A DNA stretch of 64,000 bases from Turnera subulata (Eukaryota; Streptophyta; Magnoliopsida; Malpighiales; Passifloraceae): the NCBI GenBank assembly GCA_028386065.3, contig JAKUCV010007353.1:1-64000 (forward strand), read 5' to 3'. Position 1 is the stretch's first letter, and the number at the start of each line of letters is the position of its first letter. This document shows, one piece after another, positions 32,299-42,941 of this stretch. The notes beneath the pieces were generated by a model. That model worked only from the letters and a program-made list of their open reading frames with translations. It had not been told where the DNA came from and searched no databases. A program made the position numbers and the translations under genes.

Positions 32299-34426
32299 TG
32301 AAACGTCCCGATCCGTATTTACCGTTATACACAGTAAACACGTGGGACCACATACTATTACAATAACCATGGCAGTAGATATCACAACCAACAGATTTAA
32401 TACATTAAAAGTACATAATACATCAACCGTACTTATCCCGGTACGGGAACATTATTACAACAAGCATTAATCCACAGAGTTATTAAATACAAGCAGCGGA
32501 AGTCTTAATACAACACAACAATAAACAACAGAATAAACATGATGGATCCGGGCAATAGGATGGAAACAGGGATGGTTGTGATGCAACGTAGGATGGATCC
32601 GGGCCTGGCAGAGGGTGCGCCATAGCTTGCCTCAAATGTACCTGAGCTACGCACAATCAAACTATGCGACCAGGTCGCACAGGCGAGGGGTGAGTCCGAA
32701 GTGCTCACCGGGTAAAAGCAATTATACATATACTAGCAGCCGTAAATAATCCAAGTCTCAACAATAGCAAATAACTAAGGTTCGCATGAACCCTAAATAA
32801 CACATCCGGTGATTCTAGACACGCTATACCAATTTTATTATCAGGGCCCTTATCACTAGTTAAATGATGGCCGTCGCCTGGTAGTCAAGCTAGCTAGCCC
32901 GTGGACCCCGCCCTGGTACCTCCACGTAAAACTGGCACAGACAGGGAGCAGACCCCAAGCACACTCTCCCCCAGCGCCTAAAATAAAAACTGGTACAGAC
33001 AGGGAGCATACCCTAAGCATACTCTCCCCCAGCACCATAAAATAAGACTACCATCTGGCTATTCCAACATTTAACTGTGATTTACTAGATGCCTAAGTGT
33101 GACCAAATTTTATTATTCCTAGTTACTTAGTTTCAACTATCCACCACTCTCCCATTATCCCGAGCAGGCTCACAGCCTCTCCGCTCGTCTGGATGATACC
33201 AACTCACTTAACCGGTACCCTCGGTACTCTACTTCCACAATTTCACAGCCAACAACAACAGCAGTAATAATCTACTAGTACCAACATTTCTAACATTATC
33301 AATAACATCAATTCAGCAACATCAACGGCAACAAATATCATTTAAATTCAATTCACAACAACCATTCACAGCCACAAGAATTATTCAAGCATATAACTCA
33401 CAAACAGCAACTTGGCACTACGGCAATATATAAATAATTACTTATCCTCACCTTAGCTGATTTCTTATTCCTGATAGTCCTCAAAGTGTTCCGGCTCAGG
33501 CTCCTCGGGGTACTGCTCGTTATCAATTCCTACATCAAACAACAATTTATGCACATATAAGATGATATGCAAATGCTCGACTAATACTATAAGCCGTAAA
33601 ATAATTACTGGACCTACTTGGTACTTCCCCGGGTTATTCCCATTATCATCATCATTCGCCATTTGATTACATAGGACGGAATTATTTTATCATATCCGGT
33701 CATTATTCCGGTACGTATTTACTTGATAATACCCTTCTCATTTTTATTTTCTTTGAGTATGTACTTTCCAAAATTATTATTATTACCATGTATATATATT
33801 TCAAAGTAAATATTTCCATTTAATATCCATATACTATTTTCTTATATTTTTTCCAGATTATTCCTATAATTATTATTTTCTAGATTTTATTTCTTATTTA
33901 TTTTTAATTAAAACGGACTGGGCCACGCTTTTCAGCCCAGGTCAAGGCCCAAGGACAGGCCCAGGTATCAAGGTTGCCTAGACCAGCAGCAGGCCCGTGC
34001 ACAGCCAGCAGCCCGCCAGTCCAAGGCCCAGCCCAAGACCGAACCTCACAGCCCAAGCTATACCCCTACTACACGCGGGTTGACTCGTTACCTCGACCAG
34101 CCAAACGGGTCGTCTACCTCATTCTGCTCACCTTCGTCGACGGCGGCACGTGAGCAGACGTGGCGAGGGTGGCGCTACGAGGAGACGGTGACGGCGTAAG
34201 GAGGTGGAAGGCGGTGCGACGAGGAAGGCGATGGCGGATCCGGGTGGCCCTACTCGTCGGGTCCCGCGGCTGCAGCGAGGGGAGCGTCGTCGGTGGCTCG
34301 TTGCAGGTTGTCGCGCACGGAAGGATGACGACGGCGTGGGCTCCAGGTGGCTGCGGCGAGGAGGTGAGGAAGAGGACAGAGGGCGGCTGATGGCGGCCCG
34401 ATGGTAGAGTGAAGGAAGATGACGAA
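32299..34426 (-). repeat. LTR C of element D, first segment (second 42308-42938)
   Basis: TGAAACGTCCC at 32299 to the target site acgaa (34422-34426); it resumes at 42308 and ends GGGCTGTTACA at 42938, in total about 2.76 kb. Its terminal 60-70 bp match A, E and F but the middle differs: it has a two-copy repeat of about 65 bp (32925-33045, 'ggtacagacagggagca...actctcccccagc'). It shares the CpG-rich block (34060-34420). Confidence 0.85.
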
Positions 34427-37298
34427 TGTAACAGCCCGGGTAAAATTTTGAATTTTTACCGGGACTGTAAAAGTCTTTTTACCGTGATTTACTGTTGAAT
34501 TAATCTTGGGTAATTAATTCAAGGTAAATCATGCGTCGTTTTTCGAAACTGAGAGTTTTCCAGCGCTCGTGATTTTTCCGTGGATTTTTCGGAACTAAGT
34601 TGGTATTTTTCGGGTTTCGGGATTTCTCGGAAAATCACACCGGAAAATAACTAAGGGGGTATCAGTTATTTTCTAGTCCGGATCGGACCCTCCTGCATTA
34701 TTGATAATTCACATGATTAATAGTAGATTTACAGTTTATAAAAGAAGCAGAGAAGGAAACCGGTGGAGAAGGAGAGGAAGAGAGGAGAGGAGAAAAAAAG
34801 AAAAAAAGAGAGAAAAGAAAAAAAAGTGAAAAAGAAAAAGGAAAGAAAAAAAAAGAAAGAAAAGAAAAAAGAAAAAGAGGAAAATCAGAAAAAAATAGAG
34901 AGGGGGAAATAAAAAAAAAGAGAAGAAAGAAAAATAGAAAAAAAAATAGAAACAGAAAAAAAAAAGAGAGAAAAGAGAATCAGAAGAAAAAAAAAAGAAA
35001 ATAAAGAAATTCTGAAAAAGGAAAAAAAAAATAGGAGTGAACAGTCGTCACCTTCGCCGCCTCCACTGCCACTGTACACGCCGTGACGATCCGGCCGTTT
35101 TCTCGCCACACCACCGCCGCCATGGCGGTCCTCTCGTCGCCTTTCGACCCCCGTCGCCCGCGTCGCCTTACGCCGTCCGACGCGCCGTTAAGGGCCGTTG
35201 ACCCGCAGCAAAACCCATGGATCCGCTTCTCCTCCGCCTTCTGCATAGCTGTCGTCGCCGCCGCGCCCTCGCTGCTGCCGTTCTGGAGTCGCCTCGATGT
35301 CGCCTTCCCCGCGCTTCCTTCCTTCCTTCTCGCGCTCGCCGTTGCCGTCACAGCCGCTGCAACCCGCGAGGTAAGCCGATCCGGGTGCTTGACCCGTGTG
35401 GTATCCGGGTCGCACTATCTGGGCTTGGATTCCTTTTGGGCTGGGTTGTTCGGGCGTGGGCCGAACTGTGCTGCTGGGCTCTGCACGGGCCTGGGCTGGG
35501 CACTGTGCAGGGTCTGGGCCGGCACTGTTCATGGCCCAGTCCATTTAATTAAAAAAAACAATTATAATATATATTTATTTATAATCTGATATATAATTTT
35601 GGAAAAAAATATATATATTTATTTTGAGAAAATTATGGCTAATTTAACTATGGTATTTTTTAAAAAATATAAATATATTTACTTGATAAATAATTAAGTT
35701 TTGTTTTGGAAACTATTTTTAATTAGGAAAAATAAATATATATGTACCTTGAAATAATTTCTGAAATTCTATATACATATATTATTTTGCCTGGAAAATT
35801 GTGGTTGTGGAAATTATATATATATATGTACTTTGTAAATTAAAGGTAATTATATTTTGTGTTGGAAATATTATTATATATTTAGAAAAAGATAAATACT
35901 ACATATATTTCTGGAAATTATAAATATGTTATTATTTTTCTGGAAAATTATGGAGATTATAATTTTGGAAATTATAATTATTTTATGGAAGTATATTCTA
36001 AAAGAAGTTTTAATTAAAGTATGGTACCGAAATTATATTCGGAAATACGTACGATTAATTATTTTCGGTAAAAGAAGAAAATAAAGAATAAGAACCGGGA
36101 TGGGTAATTTCGCAGTTTGGGCATCATAGTATACCAATTATGTGCATTTATGTGAGTGTATATTGTTTTGTGGTATAGGTTTGATATCGGGCAGTTTCCC
36201 GAGGAGCCGGCGTCGGACAGGTCATTGTTTCCGGAGTTGAGTAATCGGCCAAGGTGAGGATGGATTTCCTTCTATATGTGCCTATATTACTCGGTTATTG
36301 AGTTTGATGTTGCATTTGCTGTGGGTTGCTGTGGTTTGGTTCGGGATGTTTATCCCATGGTCTTGATTGTTGTCGGGATGTTTATACCATGTTGGTTTAG
36401 GATGTTTATCCTTGTGTCTTTTTGGTCTAAGAATAATGGGTTAATAATTATTAAATTGTGACAAGGATGTCGATCCTTGGTATTTTGGATGGGATGTCTA
36501 TCCCAGTATTTCGGTTAGGGATGTCGATCCCTGTGATTTGATTTTAAATGATGATAATATAATTGTCAGTGGTAAGTAGAGGTACGACCGGATGGTTTGA
36601 GACTGTTTTGTGGTGCCATGATCTGGGTTACTTGTGATGGGCATGTTGATACCGGTTTGATTGGGATGTTGATCCCTGAGATTGTTATTGGGATGTTGAT
36701 CCCAGGTTCTTTTTGATCTGGCACCAAGAACAGGTTGATAACCTGGTACGACCCTAGCTTATCCGTGACGGGGCCCGGAAAGATAAAATTGGATAATTGG
36801 ATTTTATTTGTGTCTTTTTGGGCTTGGACCGGTTTTGGATCTTTTCCCTGTGTTTGAGTCTTTTGATTTATTTTGGCGGTTTTGCCTGTTTTTGGACCTT
36901 GAGTTTTATAGTTTTCATATTGATTGTCTTTCCTTCGTCGGTGAGCACTTCGGACTCACCCCTCACCTGCGGGCTTTCATCCCGTAGGTTGAGTTATTTG
37001 TGGTACAGGATTGGTGCATTCCAGACAGGCTGCGGCGTTATCCCTTGGACAGGGCTTGGATCCATAGTTTGCATCTATGTCGCATACAGTGTTTATGTGA
37101 GTTATTAAGTCTTCCGCTGTGCATTGTTTTATTATTGTTGGGCCATTGGGCCAGTTGATTTATTATTATTGTTTTTACTTTGGGCTGTTGAGCCCGGATA
37201 CCTGTTGTATACACTGTATGCTGGTCTTATTTTGGTTGGGTTGTCACAGTTCCGACACGTGTTTACTGTGTACGGTAAATACGGGTCGGGGCGTCTCA
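34427..37298 (+). repeat. 5' LTR of element E
   Basis: In order: U3 with TGTAACAGCCCGGGTAAAA, a TATA box (ttataaaagaag, about 34736-34747), a polypurine tract (34765-35037), a CpG-rich block (35040-35400) and a TGGGCC/TGGGCT-rich block (35415-35550), AT-rich DNA, then a palindrome zone (36340-36715) and a U5 end. Confidence 0.92.
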
Positions 37299-37313
37299 TT
37301 TTGGTAGCGGAGC
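37299..37313 (+). other. Primer-binding site of element E
   Basis: TTTTGGTAGCGGAGC directly after the 5' LTR, identical to that of A-B. Confidence 0.7.
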
Positions 37314-37578
37314 AGGCGGTAGGTCCTTGGGTGTTTGTTGTGCTTATTTGTTGTGCATTGCTCGCTCCACATGCTTAACATGATTGCATGCAAATTCATA
37401 TGGTTAGTGCATTATGGATCCAGTCAAGGGACGCCAGCTGTCGCAGAGCATACACATATGAGGTAAATGATGCCATAATAAGCGGAAATACAAATATTAT
37501 TAATATTGATAATATTGATATTACAAAGGGAAATATTATATTGATATTTGATATTTTATACAAATAAAGAAAATACAT

Positions 37579-38262
37579 TTAACGCCTTGGAACGACGTTG
37601 ACACGAAAGCTAGTGGGGTCATTGTTGATGTTGACCGTGATGTTGTCGCTCCACGAGAACCACATGCCGCCTCTGTCGTCCTGACCAGGAAGCTTGAACC
37701 GGTTTGCTTGAGGGAACCGGAGTGGGATGAGACCGTGATCGTCCCGTGGTTGCCACTGTGTCTCCGTCAGAAGAACCATGTTCGGCTTATATTGGTTCTT
37801 CAAGTCCCTCAGGGTACGCGAGAACTCCTGGGCACGCCTTGCAACTCCTTTGCAGTTCCACACCAGCAGTCATTCCTTTGGCCAGTTTGGAGGTAACCGA
37901 GTCATTCTGGGCATGCTCTGGGCCGTCATCGAGAGTTGGTAGTAGGCACCTTACTCCACAGTCTGGCAAGTGGACTCCAGGTTGAACTCCTGTAGCCTTT
38001 CGGAGATGAAGAACATCACTGAGTTTGCCGAGCCGTAGAAGGATGTCCTCAGAGTGCCATGGTCCTCCAGGAAGAACACCTCTTCCATTGGAGTGACGAA
38101 GAACCGCGATGAGTAGAGTTCGTCGACGAAGACCAGTCGCGGCATCCTGCCGAGCTCGTTCGGTAGCTCTTCAGCACGTTCGTTGACAATGCTGTAGGCC
38201 AGACGGTTCCTTCTGCCTAGGTTGGCACCTTCGACGAAGAAAACGGATGAGGGAGCAGGCAT
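37579..38262 (-). pseudogene. Antisense ORF2 of element E, full length with two stops
   Basis: 684 bp, 228 codons from the ATG at 38262 to the stop at 37579, one continuous frame interrupted only by a TAA (a Gln codon in A-B) and a TGA. Residues 1-102 are the conserved unknown domain (VFVDELYSSRFFVTPMEEVF, GSANSVMFFISERLQEFNL). A Met/Pro/Arg-rich linker follows, then VWNCKGVARRAQEFSRTLRD, NMVLLTETQWQPRDD, GGMWFSWSDNITVNIN. The last part matches the N-terminal half of the LINE/APE endonuclease fold: Asn in WNC, Glu in TET, and the GG.W strand. The domain stops before the catalytic Asp/His. A TATA box (38376-38385, minus strand) is about 115 bp upstream. Confidence 0.7.
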
Positions 38263-39072
38263 CGTGTTTTGGAAGCGTGGGTGTTTTGTTTTCTTTTGAG
38301 CATGGTGGTTTTGTTTTTCTGAGCGTTTGTTTGCTTTTAAAATGCTTTTGATGATTTACACCTCACCGCTCCGTTTCTTTTATACTCTTATGGGGAGCGT
38401 GTTTACTGTTTTCGATTTTCAAGATTTGCTTTTTGAAATTTGTCGTTGCTTTCATTTATTGCTTTGTTACTTTATACGTTTTTCGGGTTACCAAGGCCAG
38501 AGTTTTTCAGCCTTTTTCCATCTTATGATTTTCTTTCACTCTGGCTACTTTGTCTTTTCTTTTCATGGTCTTACTATATTTTTCTGCATCTTTTATCACT
38601 TGCATCCGTGACCGTTGAGGCTAGACGGATGGGACCACACCTCGAGTAGAGCGCATGTGCGACAAGTTTACAGCTGTTCGGACACCGTGGAGAGATGCGA
38701 GACTTGACTGACGTTTTTGGCTCATGCGGAAATTGTGAACAAGTGGGTAACGTCTCTTTCGAGGGACACAGGACGCTCTCGTGATCGTCACCGTTAGCTG
38801 CGTACGTTACGTTTCTCGGGATCGAGGATGCTTAGGACCGATTTGGGCGCTAATCATGAAAATATATTTTGTTTTAATTCCTTTTTGTTTTGATTTTGTT
38901 AAACGAGTTTTGTTTTTAATTTCTTTATATTGGATTTTATATTCTTATTATTGATTTTTGTTTTGCTTTGAGACGTTTTTATCTTTCTGATAGCATAAGT
39001 TTTCACAATTTAACAAGAGTTTTTGATTTAAAAAGGAAACTTATTTTATTTATTTTATAATAGTTTTACAAC

Positions 39073-39822
39073 NNNNNNNNNNNNNNNNNNNNNNNNNNNN
39101 NNNNNNNNNNNNNNNNNNNNNNNNNNNNNNNNNNNNNNNNNNNNNNNNNNNNNNNNNNNNNNNNNNNNNNNNNNNNNNNNNNNNNNNNNNNNNNNNNNNN
39201 NNNNNNNNNNNNNNNNNNNNNNNNNNNNNNNNNNNNNNNNNNNNNNNNNNNNNNNNNNNNNNNNNNNNNNNNNNNNNNNNNNNNNNNNNNNNNNNNNNNN
39301 NNNNNNNNNNNNNNNNNNNNNNNNNNNNNNNNNNNNNNNNNNNNNNNNNNNNNNNNNNNNNNNNNNNNNNNNNNNNNNNNNNNNNNNNNNNNNNNNNNNN
39401 NNNNNNNNNNNNNNNNNNNNNNNNNNNNNNNNNNNNNNNNNNNNNNNNNNNNNNNNNNNNNNNNNNNNNNNNNNNNNNNNNNNNNNNNNNNNNNNNNNNN
39501 NNNNNNNNNNNNNNNNNNNNNNNNNNNNNNNNNNNNNNNNNNNNNNNNNNNNNNNNNNNNNNNNNNNNNNNNNNNNNNNNNNNNNNNNNNNNNNNNNNNN
39601 NNNNNNNNNNNNNNNNNNNNNNNNNNNNNNNNNNNNNNNNNNNNNNNNNNNNNNNNNNNNNNNNNNNNNNNNNNNNNNNNNNNNNNNNNNNNNNNNNNNN
39701 NNNNNNNNNNNNNNNNNNNNNNNNNNNNNNNNNNNNNNNNNNNNNNNNNNNNNNNNNNNNNNNNNNNNNNNNNNNNNNNNNNNNNNNNNNNNNNNNNNNN
39801 NNNNNNNNNNNNNNNNNNNNNN
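39073..39822. other. Assembly gap (750 N)
   Basis: By alignment with A-B the gap covers ORF1 of element E, the polypurine tract and the beginning of the 3' LTR up to the polypurine stretch. The exact length of 750 suggests an estimated or scaffold gap. Confidence 0.95.
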
Positions 39823-42302
39823 GAAAAAGAAAAAGGAAAGAAAAAAAAAGAAAGAAAAGAAAAAAAGAAAAAGAGGAAAATCAGAAAAAAAGAAAACAGA
39901 GAGGGGGAAATAAAAAAAAAAAAGAGAGAAGAAAGAAAAATAGAAAAAAAATAGAAACAGAAAAAAAAGAGAGAAAAAAATCAGAAGAAAAAGAAAAAAA
40001 AATAAAGAAATTCTGAAAAAGGAAAAAAAAATAGGAGTGAACAGTCGTCACCTTCGCCGCCTCTACTGCCACTGTACACGCCGTGACGATCCGGCCGTCT
40101 TCTCGCCACACCACCGCCGCCATGGCGCTCGTCCTCTCGTCGCCTTTCGACCCCCGTCGCCCGCGTCGCCTTACGCCGTCTGACACGCCGTTAAGGGCCG
40201 TTGACCCGCAGCAAAACCCATGGATCCGCTTCTCCTCCGCCTCCTGCATAGCTGCCGTTGCCACCGCGCCCTCGCAGCTGCCGTTCTGGAGTCGCCTCGA
40301 TGTCGCCTTCCCCGCGCTTGCTTCCTTCCTTCTCGCGCTCGCCGTCGCCGTCACAGCCGCTGCAACCCGCGAGGTAAGCCGATCCGGGTGCTTGACCCGT
40401 GTGGTATAGGGGTCGCACTATCTAGGCTTGGATTCCTTTTGGGCTGGGTTGTTCGGGCGTGGGCCGGACTGTGCTGCTGGGCTCTGCACGGGCCTGGGCT
40501 GGGCACTGTGCAGGGTCTGGGCCGGCACTGTTCATGGCCCAGTCCATTTAATTAAAATAAAACAATTATAATATATATATTTATTTATAATCTGATATAT
40601 AATTTTGGAAAAAAATATATATTTATTTTAAGAAAATTATGGCTAATTTAACTCTGGTATTTTTTAAAAAATATAAATATATTTACTTGATAAATAATTA
40701 AGTTTTGTTTTGGAAACTATTTTTAATTGGGAAAAATAAATATATATGTACCATGAAATAATTTCTGAAATTCTATATACGTATATTATTTTGCCTGGAA
40801 AATTGTGGTTGTGGAAATTATATATATATATGTACTTTGTAAATTAAAGGTAATTATATTTTGTGTTGGAAATATTATTATATATTTAGAAAAAGATAAA
40901 TACTATATATATTTCTGGAAATTATAAATATGTTATTATTTTTCTGAAAAATTATGAAGATTATAATTTTGGAAATTATAATTATTTTATGGAAGTATAT
41001 TCTAAAAGGAGTTTTAATTAAAGTATGGTACCGAAATTATATTCGGAAATACGTACGATTAATTATTTTCGGTAAAAGATGAAAATAAAGAATAAGAACC
41101 GGGATGGGTAATTTCGCAGTTTGGGCATCATAGTATACCAATTATGTGCATTTATGTGAGTGTATATTGTTTTGTGGTATAGGTTTGATATCGGGCAGTT
41201 TCCCGAGGAGCCGGCGTCAGACCGGTCATTGTTTCCGGAGTTGAGTAATCGGCCAAGGTGAGGATGGATTTCCTTCTATATGTGCCTATATTACTCGGTT
41301 ATTGAGTTTGATGTTGCATTTGCTGTGGGTTGCTGTGGTTTGGTTCAGGATGTTTATCCCATGGTCTTGATTGTTGTCGGGATGTTTATCCCATGTTGGT
41401 TTAGGATGTTTATCCTTGTGTCTTTTTGGTCTAAGAATAATGGGTTAATAATTATTAAATTGTGACAAGAAAGTCGATCCTTGGTATTTTGGATGGGATG
41501 TCTATCCTGGTATTTTGGTTAGGGATGTCGATCCCTGTGATTTGATTTTAAATGATGATAATATAATTGTCACGTGGTAAGTAGAGGTACGACCGGATGG
41601 TTTGAGACTGTTTTGTGGTGCCATGATCTGGGTTACTTGTGATGGGCATGTTGATGCCGGTTTGATTGGGATGTTGATCCCTGAGATTGTTATTGGGATG
41701 TTGATCCCAGGTTCTTTTTGATCTGGCACCAGGAACAGGTTGATAACCTGGTACGACCCTAGCTTATCCGTGACGGGCCCGGAAAGATAAAATTGGATAA
41801 TTAGATTTTATTTGTGTCTTTTCGGTCTTGGACCGGTTTTGGATCTTTTCCCTGTGTTTGAGTCTTTTGATTTATTTTGGCGGTTTTGCCTGTTTTTGGA
41901 CCTTGAGTTTTGTAGTGTTCATATTGATTGTCTTTCCTTCGTCGGTGAGCACTTCGGACTCACCCCTCACCTGCGGGCTTTCATCCCGTAGGTTGAGTTA
42001 TTTGTGGTACAGGATTGGTGCATTCCAGACAGGCTGCGGCGTTATCCCTTGGACAGGGCTTGGATCCATAGTTTGCATCTATGTCGCATACAGTGTTTAT
42101 GTGAGTTATTAAGTCTTCCGCTGTGCATTGTTTTATTATTGTTGGGCCATTGGGCCAGTTGAGTTATTATTATTGTTTTTACTTTGGGCTGTTGAGCCCG
42201 GATACCTGTTGTATACACTGTATGCTGGTCTTATTTTGGTTGGGTTGTCACAGTTTCGGCACGTGTTTACTGTGTACGGTAAATACGGGTCGGGGCGTTT
42301 CA
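39823..42302 (+). repeat. 3' LTR of element E (5' part in the gap)
   Basis: Matches the 5' LTR from about 34825 onward with few differences, including the CpG-rich block (40045-40400), the TGGGCC-rich block (40430-40550) and the palindrome zone (41345-41710). Confidence 0.92.
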
Positions 42303-42941
42303 ACGAAGGTGGTGGTGCTTGGTACCAAACGGCGGCGTCTAGGGGCTTGTGTGGGTGTGTTATGTTTTTCTTTTTTTCTCTCTTTTTTTTTTACATTTTA
42401 CTATTTTTAGTTAACTGGTTATTTGTGAGAATGAAGGGGTACTGGGTTTCTTGTGCTTTTGCAGGTGAAGGTTTTGCAGGAGAAGAGAATGGTTGTAGGC
42501 AGTGGAGTTTTTTTTTGCAGGGTAAGGGTGTAGAGGTTGGTGATGGATTTCCTCTGCAGGCAGCAAAATAAAACACAGAGTCACGTTCTACACAGGAGGG
42601 AGACAGTCATTCACATGCGCACAGGAGAAAGGCGGCTGCGTAATGCAGTCGTGTCCCGTCCGGTCCAGAAAATATCATTAATACCTCCCTTGACTTATTT
42701 TTGGTCCGTTAATTCAAGGTTAAGCCTGACTTTTTTGAAGATTCCTGAACCCGGAAAATTCCAACTTGGGTCCGTAAAATCCGCAGAAAAATCCCGAGCG
42801 TGGGGTAAGGGTCGGTTTTGGAATCCGATGCATAATTTACCCTGAAATAATTACCCAAGATTATTTTACATGGTAAATTACTGTACAAAGCGTTTTTATA
42901 GTCCCGGTAAAAATATAAATTTTACCCGGGCTGTTACATTA

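Larger units (their letters stand above)
34427..42302 (+). mobile_element. Non-autonomous Gypsy element E with antisense gene cassette
   Basis: 5' LTR 34427-37298 (2872 bp, TGTAACAGCCC...GCGTCTCA), primer-binding site 37299-37313, internal region from 37299 into the assembly gap, 3' LTR emerging from the gap and ending GGCGTTTCA at 42302. acgaa flanks both sides (34422-34426 and 42303-42307). The LTRs are very similar by eye, so this is among the youngest insertions. It is the same family as A-B in the opposite orientation, and its ORF2 again runs against the element's polarity. Confidence 0.93.
30800..42938 (-). mobile_element. Chimeric Gypsy element D: LTR-gag-protease joined to a 5S/Cassandra-like tail
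   Basis: On the minus strand: LTR C (42938-42308 and 34426-32299, split by element E), primer-binding site (32298-32284, TTTTGGTAGCAGAGC), gag and the start of protease (32185 to about 30915), then a 112-bp tail (30911-30800) carrying a 5S rRNA 3'-domain motif and ending ACGTTACA. The other end starts TGTAACAGCC. ttata flanks the whole (30795-30799 and 45725-45729, the right copy displaced by solo LTR F). There is no room for the rest of pol or a matching 3' LTR, so the integrated molecule was already chimeric. Confidence 0.8.
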
